A DNA stretch of 15,667 bases from DATIJJ01 sp039936115 (GCA_039936115.1 JBDTIZ010000013.1:1-15667), one strand, 5' to 3'. Shown: positions 6,511 to 14,941, numbered from the stretch's first letter. The notes: generated by a model from the letters alone, not told the origin. Program-made: numbers and translations.

Positions 6511-7020
6511 ATGGCATTTGATGATGAAAAGAATAAGAAAATTATCCAAGACGAAGACGACAGTCAAGGTGGAGAGACTGGCGCGGGTGGTGTTGCGGGT
6601 GAGATTGGGTTTCGCTTTAAAGATGCAATGTCGATTGATCCACGCGATGATGCGTTGCCGCCATCGGAAATCAAGCGATTACTGGCTGTACATAGGGAAT
6701 TGCACAAAGCACGTGTTGATAAACAAAAAATCTTACGCAAAGAACGCAATGCGTTAAAACAACAAGGGAGTAAAGCGCAAAACCGAACAGGCTTAGGCTA
6801 TGGCAGCGGTGGTGGACGTTATTCGCCATATAAAAAACATCCGATTAGCAGTAAAGCGCAATTCAGCGGAGTAGATCGTCAAGTTACGGGCCTCCCTTCA
6901 GAAAATATAGCAGATACCAACAAAGAACAACGTGATGAGTTGGAAAATCGTAATGAGTTACGAAACGAACTACGCTACCAGAACGCACCTAAATTTAATC
7001 CTAAACCACGACCTTACTAA
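6511..7020 (+). CDS. Unrecognised small charged protein, first gene of the ankH unit
   Basis: I do not recognise this 169-residue protein. Residues 1-18 are acidic and lysine-rich, 20-30 are Gly-rich, and 50-85 form a likely long basic helix (LPPSEIKRLLAVHRELHKAR and onward). Residues 93-104 are Gly/Tyr-rich, and 138-155 form a second charged segment with ELENRNELRNELR. The tail is basic and Pro-rich (PKFNPKPRPY). There is no signal peptide, membrane span or catalytic motif, and much of it is probably disordered. AGG at 6501-6503, 7 nt before the ATG, gives a weak ribosome site. The stop is 2 nt before the AnkH start, so the proteins are made together. A partner, chaperone or second effector is possible, but that is inference from position only. 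Confidence 0.85.
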   Translation: MAFDDEKNKKIIQDEDDSQGGETGAGGVAGEIGFRFKDAMSIDPRDDALPPSEIKRLLAVHRELHKARVDKQKILRKERNALKQQGSKAQNRTGLGYGSGGGRYSPYKKHPISSKAQFSGVDRQVTGLPSENIADTNKEQRDELENRNELRNELRYQNAPKFNPKPRPY

Positions 7021-7022
7021 TT

Positions 7023-8420
7023 ATGCAATCACTCGCAGATACTATCATTGAAGAAAACACTGATGCAGTGAAAGCTATGCTGCAATATGGCGTTGATGTA
7101 AATCAAATTGACGAATATGGATTTACACCGTTAATTGAAGCCGCAATCGCTGATAATTTTGAAATAGCCAACCTGTTAGTGAATTATCATGCAGCGCCAA
7201 ATACGCAGGATATGTTAGGCGGAACGGCATTGCATTGGGCTGCTGAAAATAATAATGTGCGACTTGCAGAATTATTGTTACAACATCGTGCAAATCCAAA
7301 CGCATATAATTTTTCCGGCCAGCCTGTTTTGACCATGCCATTATTACGCCAACAAACTGAAATCAAAAAATTATTAATTAAGTACGGTGCAAATTTGAGT
7401 TTTGCACAAGATTATATTAATACAAAATTACTAGGCCACATGTTTGAATTAGTTGGCTCTGCAAATATTGTTGATCCTAATAATAATTTTGTGGAAGTTG
7501 ATTTTGAAGGTTTTTATCTTGAATTTAGTTTAGCTATTATTGGTGAATCGTTAGCACAATTTGAAAATCACTTTGCGGCTAGACAATTGCGACGTTATGC
7601 GGATTTAACACGTGTGATTATTGATGTTATTGCTCGCGCTGCCAAATTAATTAAATTTCAACAGTACCGAGTTAATACTAAAAAACATCAAGACGAAATT
7701 CACGCGCTTATTCAACAAGAGCCATTCATTATTCCAATTGGTTATGAAGGCCATGCGATTACATTAATCAAATTTGGAAATATTTTAGTAAAATGCGATC
7801 GTCGTGAGGACAGTCGATTATTTGATAATATTATGGTGTATCAAATGAATCGGCCTAAGGTAATGAACAGTGATTTTATTCAACGCCTGGTCTTTGACAA
7901 GCAATCAGATGATTTTATTAATACGCATATGGAAACTGTATTGGAGCTCGTACCGGTGACTGAATTGAAAGTCAGTGCTCAAATCAGCGGTAATTGTTCT
8001 TGGGCTAACGTTGAAGCCTGTATTCCTGCGTTATTTTTCTTGTTATTTAGTCAAGTCGAAGATTTCACGGGTAATATTTCTCGTTATAAAAATTTGGCAT
8101 TGAATTTTTTCAATCAATGGCGTGAATGGAATAAAGATCGTTCGTTGCAATTTTGCATTCAAAGTTTTAAAACATCGAACAGTATACGAAAAGCTACCAA
8201 AGCTGAAATACTTGCCGCGATACTGTTTCAAAGTTGTGGTGGCGCAAGTCCGGCCGATAGTGAGCGTGCGGAATCGATTTTGTCTGTTTTAACGTTGCCG
8301 CAATACGAACACGTGTTACAAAACTATATTAAATCCTATTGTTTCGAAGATCATAGTGAAGAAGGCAGAAATTTTTTACGTCTTTTGAAAAATTATGGGT
8401 ACGATACTAAGATTAGATGA
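7023..8420 (+). CDS. ankH: AnkH-like ankyrin-repeat effector with a cysteine-protease-like domain
   Basis: Four ankyrin repeats cover about residues 1-128; the clearest are YGFTPLIEAAIADNFEIANL (32-51) and GGTALHWAAENNNVRLAELL (66-85). Residues about 130-345 form a globular region with His244 (GYEGHAITL) and Cys325 (ISGNCSWANVEA), and residues 346-465 look helical. Four N-terminal ankyrin repeats, a cysteine-protease-like domain and a helical C-terminus in a protein of this size match AnkH. AnkH is a Dot/Icm type IV effector found across Legionella and reported in Coxiella and Rickettsiella; the Legionella protein enters the host nucleus and binds LARP7 of the 7SK snRNP. The name is from architecture, not alignment. 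The ATG follows the previous stop by 2 nt and lacks its own Shine-Dalgarno sequence, so coupled translation is likely. Confidence 0.75.
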   Translation: MQSLADTIIEENTDAVKAMLQYGVDVNQIDEYGFTPLIEAAIADNFEIANLLVNYHAAPNTQDMLGGTALHWAAENNNVRLAELLLQHRANPNAYNFSGQPVLTMPLLRQQTEIKKLLIKYGANLSFAQDYINTKLLGHMFELVGSANIVDPNNNFVEVDFEGFYLEFSLAIIGESLAQFENHFAARQLRRYADLTRVIIDVIARAAKLIKFQQYRVNTKKHQDEIHALIQQEPFIIPIGYEGHAITLIKFGNILVKCDRREDSRLFDNIMVYQMNRPKVMNSDFIQRLVFDKQSDDFINTHMETVLELVPVTELKVSAQISGNCSWANVEACIPALFFLLFSQVEDFTGNISRYKNLALNFFNQWREWNKDRSLQFCIQSFKTSNSIRKATKAEILAAILFQSCGGASPADSERAESILSVLTLPQYEHVLQNYIKSYCFEDHSEEGRNFLRLLKNYGYDTKIR

Positions 8421-8426
8421 AATTCT

Positions 8427-8452
8427 GTTATGCCAGCGAAAGTTGGCATGAC
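8427..8452. repeat. Short stem-loop with a GAAA tetraloop after ankH
   Basis: An 11-bp stem (8427-8437 with 8442-8452, two G-U pairs) is closed by a GAAA loop of the stable GNRA type. It begins 7 nt after the ankH stop codon. No T-run follows, so it may be a small interspersed repeat or an RNA-stabilising 3' hairpin instead of an intrinsic terminator. An ATG at 8430 lies inside the stem and is therefore a poor start for the next gene. Confidence 0.6.
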
Positions 8453-8481
8453 AATAATAACGAATAAAAAGGAATTAAAGC

Positions 8482-8514
8482 ATGAACATTCTTGGTTGGA
8501 TAGCGAATCAGTGA
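8482..8514 (+). CDS. Possible leader mini-ORF before the M20 peptidase
   Basis: An ATG at 8482 opens a ten-codon frame (MNILGWIANQ) that ends with TGA at 8512-8514, 8 nt before the start of the peptidase gene and in a different frame. It is preceded by AAGGA (8470-8474) with a 7-nt spacer, far better than anything in front of the peptidase start. It could be a leader peptide that couples translation, or the remains of an older peptidase start shifted by a small indel. Confidence 0.35.
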   Translation: MNILGWIANQ

Positions 8515-8522
8515 GAAACAGT

Positions 8523-9833
8523 ATGTATCAATTTTTCATTTTATTATTTTGCTTGATGTTCACCCTCATCACAGAAAATTGTATGGCTAACTCATTGTCG
8601 ACAATTGAAACTCAAATCAAACATTTTGCATCAACGCAGCAAGTGGAACAATTATCTCTGCTTGAAAAAATAGTGAATATTAATAGTGGAACAAATAATA
8701 TTTCAGGTGTTGTTCAGGTTGGTGAAATATTAAATCAGAAATTCAAACAGCTTGGATTTGAAACTCAATGGATAGAAGAACCTAAATCGTTGCAACGAGC
8801 TGGGACATTGATTGCTTATCACAAAGGAACAACCGGTAAACGTGTATTACTAATTGGGCATCTAGATACTGTGTTTCCGAAAGCAAGTACCTTCCAACAA
8901 TTTATTCGTCATGTTAATACAGCAAGCGGCCCTGGCGTGGTGGATATGAAAGGCGGTGATGTTGTCATTTTATTTGCGCTGAAAGCACTGCAAGCAGCTC
9001 ATGCGCTAGATAATGCTAACATAACTGTTATCTTAACAGGTGATGAAGAAGACTCAGGAAAACCCACCTCAATTTCGCGCGCGCCTTTAATTAAACTCGC
9101 AAAAGAAAATGATGTCGCATTAGATTTTGAAATGGCATTCAATCTAGGGACAGCGACTATAGCGCGGCGCGGCATTGAAATGTGGACTTTAGAGACAAGT
9201 GGAATTCAAGCACATTCGTCAGAAATATTTAAAAAAAGAGCAGGTGATGGTGCAATTTACGAATTAGCAAGAATCCTTAATTCACTGCGTTCCACACTTA
9301 GCACTGAAAAATATTTATCAATAAATCCTGGTCTTGTGCTGGGTGGTACATCAATTGATTATGATCTAAAAAATTCACATGGATCAACAACGGGTAAAGC
9401 GAATGTCATTGCAGAACGAGCTATGGTTCATGGTGACTTACGATTTTTGACTCTCGCTCAGAAGAAACAGGCAGAAATACGCATCCAAAAAATAGTGAAA
9501 AAGCATTTGGCGGGTACGTTGGCTAAAATTAGTTTTCTAAATGGAATTCCACCCATGATGCCAACTAAAAATAATTACGATTTATTAAAAAAGCTGAGTG
9601 AGGTTAGTCAAGCTATGGGTTATGGCGCTGTAAAGCCATTGGATCCAGGTGCTCGTGGCGCGGGAGATATTTCATTTGTTGCAAATATTGTACCTGCTAA
9701 TTTGGCGGGGTTAGGGCCTGTTGGTTATGGTGCGCATTCTACACATGAAAAACTTGAACTTGATTCTCTGCCGATTTGCACGCAGCGTGCAGCGATATTG
9801 ATTTATCGGTTGACGCGTGAAGGTGTTGAGTAA
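8523..9833 (+). CDS. Exported M20-family metallopeptidase, glutamate carboxypeptidase (CPG2) type
   Basis: This 436-residue zinc peptidase probably removes C-terminal glutamate-like residues from small peptides or conjugates in the periplasm. Residues 1-22 (MYQFFILLFC, LMFTLI, then a polar stretch) look like a Sec signal peptide. Di-zinc site motifs are IGHLDTVFP (His113, Asp115), GPGVVDMKGG (Asp141), TGDEEDSG (catalytic Glu175 and Glu176), DFEMAF (201-206, with the acidic ligand) and GYGAHSTHE (His405). GIQAHSS (His231) belongs to the dimerisation/substrate region. The ATG at 8523 was chosen because it begins the signal peptide. An upstream in-frame ATG at 8430 lies in a hairpin and would add 31 polar residues before the signal. 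The substrate cannot be read from sequence. Confidence 0.9.
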   Translation: MYQFFILLFCLMFTLITENCMANSLSTIETQIKHFASTQQVEQLSLLEKIVNINSGTNNISGVVQVGEILNQKFKQLGFETQWIEEPKSLQRAGTLIAYHKGTTGKRVLLIGHLDTVFPKASTFQQFIRHVNTASGPGVVDMKGGDVVILFALKALQAAHALDNANITVILTGDEEDSGKPTSISRAPLIKLAKENDVALDFEMAFNLGTATIARRGIEMWTLETSGIQAHSSEIFKKRAGDGAIYELARILNSLRSTLSTEKYLSINPGLVLGGTSIDYDLKNSHGSTTGKANVIAERAMVHGDLRFLTLAQKKQAEIRIQKIVKKHLAGTLAKISFLNGIPPMMPTKNNYDLLKKLSEVSQAMGYGAVKPLDPGARGAGDISFVANIVPANLAGLGPVGYGAHSTHEKLELDSLPICTQRAAILIYRLTREGVE

Positions 9834-9861
9834 TTTTTCTTTATTTACATTTTCTTGTAGG

Positions 9862-9910
9862 CAAAACTAAGATGCCCCTTCTCTCCCTTGGGAGGGGCAT
9901 CTTAGTTTTG
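9862..9910. terminator. Perfect 18-bp hairpin after the M20 peptidase
   Basis: CAAAACTAAGATGCCCCT (9862-9879) pairs perfectly with 9893-9910 around a 13-nt loop, 28 nt after the peptidase stop. A run of nine T begins at 9922, about 11 nt after the stem, which is further than in a normal intrinsic terminator. It may end transcription of the peptidase or be part of the same repeat family as the 1019-1081 hairpin, with which it shares GGAGGGGCATCT. Confidence 0.5.
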
Positions 9911-9985
9911 AGAATAACCACTTTTTTTTTACAAGCATCTGCGTTAACCTATCAACGCTTCTCAACAAATACCCGGATAATAATA

Positions 9986-11203
9986 ATGAAGTTCCTAGTC
10001 AGCTTTTCAATTTTATTTCGCAATCGTAACTACGGATTCTTGTTCATCGGTCAGGTTATTTCGTTCATGGGTACGATGATTACAGGTGTTGCCTTACCCT
10101 ATCAGATTTATCATGAAACCCACTCTACATTAATCGTCGGATTGCTTGGATTATTTCAATTGCTACCGTTGCTTGTCACAGCGTTAATCGGTGGTGTATT
10201 TGCTGATCGTTATCATAGACGTATGTTGTTATTAATCACGGAATCCTTGTTGGCTATCGGCTGCCTATTGCTCGCACTCAATGCGTTATTACCCACACCC
10301 CATATTTGGGTAATTTTTTTAGTGGCATCGATAATGTCTGGCGTGAATGGTTTACATAGACCCGCGTTAGAAAGTATTACACAACAAATTGTAGATAAGT
10401 CAGATTTAGCATCTGTCGGTGCATTATCAAATTTTAAATTCAGCATTGCTATGATTGTTGGCCCAGCTATTGGTGGTGTGCTAATAGCGAGTTATGGAAT
10501 TTTTACTACATTTCTTGTTGATTTAAGCACTTTTTTAATTTCATTACTCGCTTTATGCTTAATGAAAAATATTCCAAAACCAACAGCAAGTCATGATGAT
10601 TCTACTTGGCTTGCGCTTAAAACAGGTTATCGGTATGCGATATCAAGACAAGAATTAATTGGCACTTATTTAGTTGATTTTGTTGCAATGATTTTCGGCA
10701 TGCCGACCGCTTTATTTCCTGCAATTGCGGCCTCATTTGGTGGCGCTAAAGTACTAGGACTCTTGTATTCAGGTCCCGCGATTGGTGCGGTCATTATTTC
10801 ATTTTTTAGTGGCTGGACTACAGGTGTCAAACGGCATGGCGCAGCAGTTGCTATCTCCGCGACTGTTTGGGGACTTGCAATTATTGGCTTCGGTTTTTCG
10901 ACACATTTTGGAATAGCGGTATTTTTTCTAGCAATTGCTGGCGGTGCTGATGCTGTCAGTGGAATTTTTCGTATGGTTATGTGGAATGAAACTATACCCA
11001 ATCATTTGCGCGGGCGTTTAGCGGGTATTGAAATGATAAGCTATATGAGCGGACCTCGTCTGGGTGATACAGAAGCGGGTTTAGTTGCCGCGGCTTTTGG
11101 TGTGACAGCATCAGTTGTATCAGGTGGTGTACTTTGTGTTGTGAGTGTTGCAGTTTGTTGTTATTTCTTGCCGAAATTTTGGCAGTATCGGTCTAAAGAA
11201 TAA
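9986..11203 (+). CDS. MFS exporter, EntS-like (transmembrane secretion effector, MFS_3 type)
   Basis: This 405-residue inner-membrane protein has about 12 hydrophobic helices. It belongs by pattern to the MFS group that contains the enterobactin exporter EntS and related exporters of drugs or siderophores. Motifs are GGVFADRYHRR (69-79, the loop 2-3 motif), NGLHRPALESI (121-131), ETIPNHLRGRLAG (345-357) and GPRLGDTEAG (366-375). The cargo is unknown; no siderophore genes are nearby. The start at 9986 gives the normal cytosolic N-terminus (MKFLVSFSILFRN) before helix 1. An in-frame ATG at 9872 lies within the hairpin and adds 38 unlikely residues. No clear Shine-Dalgarno sequence precedes the ATG at 9986. 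The gene converges on the kdpD-like gene, 23 nt apart. Confidence 0.88.
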   Translation: MKFLVSFSILFRNRNYGFLFIGQVISFMGTMITGVALPYQIYHETHSTLIVGLLGLFQLLPLLVTALIGGVFADRYHRRMLLLITESLLAIGCLLLALNALLPTPHIWVIFLVASIMSGVNGLHRPALESITQQIVDKSDLASVGALSNFKFSIAMIVGPAIGGVLIASYGIFTTFLVDLSTFLISLLALCLMKNIPKPTASHDDSTWLALKTGYRYAISRQELIGTYLVDFVAMIFGMPTALFPAIAASFGGAKVLGLLYSGPAIGAVIISFFSGWTTGVKRHGAAVAISATVWGLAIIGFGFSTHFGIAVFFLAIAGGADAVSGIFRMVMWNETIPNHLRGRLAGIEMISYMSGPRLGDTEAGLVAAAFGVTASVVSGGVLCVVSVAVCCYFLPKFWQYRSKE

Positions 11204-11226
11204 TGGGCGCAAATCTTTCAGCGACT

Positions 11227-13866
11227 TTAGATGGGCAAAACAAATTTAAAAATCGACCCACCATTCACACGAGGTTCAACCCAAATACGTCCACCGTGCA
11301 TTTGGATTATACTGCGGCAGATAAATAATCCTAAACCCGCACCGGTGCTTTTTGGCGGATTCTGGCCACGATAAAATTTTTCAAAAATTTTCTCAAGATC
11401 TTCACTGCCAATCCCTTGGCCTTGGTCGGCGACACTGATTTCTATAAATTTGTCGTTTAATTTTGCTGAAATATCTAATGGTGTATTTGTGGGAGTGTAT
11501 TTGATGGCATTTTCAATTAAATTAATTAACGCTCTGACTAGCAACGTTTTATCACATTGAATTGTAGGTAACTCACTATCAAAATGCAAAATAATAGGTT
11601 TTTCATTGGCTATTTTTTTAACCTTGATAAGTGCAGAATTGATGATTTTTTCCAGGGCATGAGGTTCGGTTTTTAGTTCAATGACGCCCGCTTCAAGTTG
11701 TAATGTTTGTAAAAAATGTTCGATGAGACGATTCAGCTGATCAGAATAGAGTTGAATGTTTTGCGCGGGCTCAGCCATTTGAATCTTATCCAAGTCATCA
11801 ATTAAATGCTTGAGCAGCGATTGAATATCAGCTAATGGAATTTGTAATTCACGTGCTATCGAACTTAATAAGATACTGCGTAACCCTTTTACTTCAATTT
11901 CAATCTGAGATTTTTTCACTTCTTCTTGCAGCCTATCGACTTCAATAGCCAAAATCACCTGGCGAATAATTGTTTCTAGCAAATGTAATTGTTCTGGCGC
12001 AATAAATTTATCTGGATTTTTAGGTTGAATCCTAAGGACTGCGATTTTGTCAGATGTTCCTTGCATGGGATAATATAAAGATTTTGAAGATGGCAAGGTT
12101 GTTGTGCCAAGCCCCGCCATCTGACCAAGATCATAAGACCATTGAGCAATACTGCGTTCTTTAACATCCAGTTCTTGATTTTCATTTGAACGTACCATCA
12201 AATGTCCACTGCTGCCAGGTAGCAAAACTAATACATCACAATCAAAGACGTCTGAAATATGATTTACGGCAATCTGAAGTAATCGATCCGTACCACGATG
12301 ACTCGCTAATTCTCGATTCAGACGATAGAGTGCGGCAGTTCTGCGTTCTTGAAGACGTGTGGATTCGGATTGTTTTTTCGCAGTCATCGTTAAATGCGTG
12401 ATCAGTTCTGTAATCAGCAACATCACTAAAAATGTAATGAGATAATGCGCGTCAGAAATAGTGAAGCTTAAGGCAACAGGAACGAATAGCAGAGCATATG
12501 TCATTAAGCTTACGAGGGCCGTCATAATCGATGGCCCTAGTTGTCCACGTGCTGCCATAAATACAACGCCAAGCAAATAAATCAAAACTAAATTGGTTGG
12601 TAGCAGAAATGGGTAAGAAAAGTAATTAATGAGTGTGCAGACACCTACAGTGATAATGCCGTATAAATATTCAAGCCAAAGAAATGGTTGCTTCGATACA
12701 AAAGTGGAGCTTTTTATTTTAAATTCATCGGCTTCACCTGTAATAATGTATACGTCGATACTGTTGCTTGCTCTGACGATTTCATCCGATAAATTGCTAA
12801 ATAACATATCTCGCCAGCGAGGCCGGATTTTTTTACCGATTATTATTTTAGTGATATTATTGATGTGCGAGAATTCTATAATTTCTTTGACTAAGTCATC
12901 GCCACTTAAAATGGATGTTTCAGCGCCTAATTCTTTGGCAAAGCGTAAATTTTCAATCGCAATTTGTCGTTCTACTTCACTCATTTGGTTATGGGCAGAA
13001 TCAACATAAATGACTAGCCATTCTGCTTGTAAACTGGTAGCCATTCTACGCGCAGTACGAATAAGTTTAATTGAAAAAGTGCTGTGATCGATACAGACTA
13101 AAAGTCGTTCGCTGGTCGGCCAGATTTTTTGTTCAGAGATATCACGGCGTGCAGTTTGTACTTGTTGATTAACCCGTTCAGCGGTGAAGCGTAAAGCAAG
13201 CTCGCGTAGTGCGGAAAGATTTGCTTTGCGGAAAAAATGTTGCAACGCTAATTCAGCTTGTGCAGGAATGTATATTTTACCATCTTCCAAGCGTTTCAAT
13301 AAATCTTCGGGCGGCAGATCAACTAACTCAATGGAATCTGCCAATTCAAGAATCGAATCTGGCACAGTCTCATGCACAATCACGCCTGTGATTTGCTTAA
13401 TAACATCATTCAAACTTTCAATGTGTTGCACATTCAATGTGGTATAGACATCAATGCCGCGCTCAAGCAGTTCCTTAATATCTTGCCAACGTTTTGTATG
13501 CATGACGCCGGCTATATTTGTGTGTGCCATTTCATCCACCATAATGAGCGTGGGATGGCGTTTAATGGCAGCTTCTAAATCAAATTCTTGCAATTGTTTG
13601 TTTCGGTATTCGATATTACAGCGCAATATGGCTTCAAATTTCTCGATGAGAATTTCAATATCTTTGCGGCCGTGTGATTCAACAACACCAATGACAACAT
13701 CTAAACCGCCGGTGAGTTTCGATAAAGCTTCCGTTAACATGGAGTATGTTTTACCCACGCCAGGCGCTGCGCCAAAAAAGATTTTTAATTTTCCTTTTTT
13801 TTGTAGGCGCTCTTCCTCGTCGGCTTGTTCTAAGAGTGTTTCTGGATTTGGACGTGATCTTGGCAT
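11227..13866 (-). CDS. kdpD: KdpD-type sensor protein lacking the phospho-acceptor histidine
   Basis: At 879 residues this is close to full-length KdpD, the membrane sensor that normally controls K+ uptake through KdpE. In order it shows the N-terminal KdpD ATP-binding domain with Walker A GAAPGVGKT (32-40) and Walker B LIMVDEMAHTN (107-117), a universal-stress-like domain (about 252-377), four membrane helices (about 397-493), a GAF-like domain (about 510-640), a dimerisation helix (about 660-730) and a HATPase domain. The last has Asn786, DQGQGIG (814-820), FEKFYRG (828-834) and TGAGLGLF (841-848). In the H-box the usual S-H-D-L-R-T-P-L reads ARELQIPL (671-678), so Arg672 replaces the autophosphorylated His. 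No kdpE or kdpABC lies in the window. It may signal without phosphotransfer, through its N-terminal domain, or be losing function. Confidence 0.92.
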   Translation of the reverse strand: MPRSRPNPETLLEQADEEERLQKKGKLKIFFGAAPGVGKTYSMLTEALSKLTGGLDVVIGVVESHGRKDIEILIEKFEAILRCNIEYRNKQLQEFDLEAAIKRHPTLIMVDEMAHTNIAGVMHTKRWQDIKELLERGIDVYTTLNVQHIESLNDVIKQITGVIVHETVPDSILELADSIELVDLPPEDLLKRLEDGKIYIPAQAELALQHFFRKANLSALRELALRFTAERVNQQVQTARRDISEQKIWPTSERLLVCIDHSTFSIKLIRTARRMATSLQAEWLVIYVDSAHNQMSEVERQIAIENLRFAKELGAETSILSGDDLVKEIIEFSHINNITKIIIGKKIRPRWRDMLFSNLSDEIVRASNSIDVYIITGEADEFKIKSSTFVSKQPFLWLEYLYGIITVGVCTLINYFSYPFLLPTNLVLIYLLGVVFMAARGQLGPSIMTALVSLMTYALLFVPVALSFTISDAHYLITFLVMLLITELITHLTMTAKKQSESTRLQERRTAALYRLNRELASHRGTDRLLQIAVNHISDVFDCDVLVLLPGSSGHLMVRSNENQELDVKERSIAQWSYDLGQMAGLGTTTLPSSKSLYYPMQGTSDKIAVLRIQPKNPDKFIAPEQLHLLETIIRQVILAIEVDRLQEEVKKSQIEIEVKGLRSILLSSIARELQIPLADIQSLLKHLIDDLDKIQMAEPAQNIQLYSDQLNRLIEHFLQTLQLEAGVIELKTEPHALEKIINSALIKVKKIANEKPIILHFDSELPTIQCDKTLLVRALINLIENAIKYTPTNTPLDISAKLNDKFIEISVADQGQGIGSEDLEKIFEKFYRGQNPPKSTGAGLGLFICRSIIQMHGGRIWVEPRVNGGSIFKFVLPI

Positions 13867-13974
13867 GGTTTCACCGTCGCTTATCGCAAGCTGATGCTTT
13901 TAGAATAACATAGGTAAGAGTGAAGCTAGGTGTTCGTCTTGCGGTTCAAGGAAAAAATATTACGTCGGTTAAGA

Positions 13975-13996
13975 GGGCGAACACATAGGTTCGCCC
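13975..13996. repeat. Small palindromic repeat between the EamA permease and kdpD
   Basis: GGGCGAAC (13975-13982) and GTTCGCCC (13989-13996) form a perfect 8-bp stem around a 6-nt loop. It lies about 30 nt downstream of the EamA gene and about 110 nt upstream of kdpD on the minus strand. No T-run follows, so it looks like a small interspersed palindrome and not an intrinsic terminator. I see no convincing kdpD promoter in 13867-14026. Confidence 0.6.
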
Positions 13997-14026
13997 CTAC
14001 AAAATAAAAATATGGTAAGTTATTGC

Positions 14027-14926
14027 TCATTGCCTTTCGAATTGAATCAAAATAGCGCCGAGCAACACTACCATGACACCAACCGCTTGAACAGACGACA
14101 TAGATTCATTCAACAATGCGACGCCAACTAGAAGAGTCACTACGGGTTCTAAGACCGAAAGTATAGATGCTTTGATATGACTAACGTGTTTAATGCCATC
14201 TAGCAATAATTGGATCGGTATCCCAGTGACCACAATGCCAAGCGTACAAGTATAAACCCAAGCATGCCATGAGTGCGGTACATTAAAAGTATTAGTTGCG
14301 CAGGAAATCAAAAGAAAGATGAGCGAACTTCCGAAGCAAACAAGAAACGTCAGTAAATGTGAATCAATGTTTTGTTTACTATTATATTTACTGCTAAACA
14401 CATACACCGCATAGCTTAGGCCGGATAAAATGGCGAGAAAAATCCCGGATAAATTCAATGCGTGTGAGCCGTGACCTTTTAATAGGATTAAACCAAGAAT
14501 AATCGCGAATAACGAGCTTGCAGCAAATCGATTCATTTGCCAGTTTGTTGTTGCCCATGCGAATAATGTCACAAACACCGGGAAGCAAAAGAAAATAACC
14601 ATTGCTACACCTGTGCCTGTGTATTGGCTTGCGAGAAAAAAACAGGCAGGCGCACCACTATAGCTTGCAGCACTTAACAGCAGCGTGCGAATCAAGGTTG
14701 ATCGTTTACCTAGATTTTTGAAAATATTTTTTCTCATCCAGAGAGCAGTGGCTAGTACCCATAGCATAGCGATAAAAAACCGCCAAAACAGCATAGAAAA
14801 CACACTGAAATGTTCATGCAGAAGTTGAGTGCCGAAATAACCCATGAATCCATATAACAATCCAGAGAGTGTGACTAGCAAGGTGCCGCGAAGCTGTGAA
14901 GAAAAATGTGTCTCGGTTGTCTCCAT
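14027..14926 (-). CDS. EamA-family (drug/metabolite transporter) permease
   Basis: This 299-residue inner-membrane protein has ten hydrophobic helices arranged as two EamA repeats (about residues 14-143 and 157-296), the usual DMT layout and length. The C-terminal repeat contains the family segment LEPVVTLLVGVALLNE (249-264), matched in the first half by FFCFPVFVTLFAWAT (112-126). Family members export amino acids, nucleosides or other metabolites or import them; the substrate cannot be read from sequence. The ATG at 14926-14924 follows the amino-acid permease stop by 15 nt, so the two are probably one operon. A weak GGAT site precedes the start. Confidence 0.9.
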   Translation of the reverse strand: METTETHFSSQLRGTLLVTLSGLLYGFMGYFGTQLLHEHFSVFSMLFWRFFIAMLWVLATALWMRKNIFKNLGKRSTLIRTLLLSAASYSGAPACFFLASQYTGTGVAMVIFFCFPVFVTLFAWATTNWQMNRFAASSLFAIILGLILLKGHGSHALNLSGIFLAILSGLSYAVYVFSSKYNSKQNIDSHLLTFLVCFGSSLIFLLISCATNTFNVPHSWHAWVYTCTLGIVVTGIPIQLLLDGIKHVSHIKASILSVLEPVVTLLVGVALLNESMSSVQAVGVMVVLLGAILIQFERQ

Positions 14927-14941
14927 GTGTCATCCATCTAT

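Noticed and set aside
8430..8522. ATG at 8430 as start of the M20 peptidase
   Set aside because: It lies inside the GAAA-loop stem and would place 31 polar residues before a good signal peptide.
9872..9985. ATG at 9872 as start of the MFS exporter
   Set aside because: It lies inside the 9862-9910 hairpin and adds 38 residues that do not fit the family N-terminus.
13184..13894. Several plus-strand frames opposite kdpD
   Set aside because: They are antisense to strongly conserved KdpD domains, and none shows a ribosome site or family motif.
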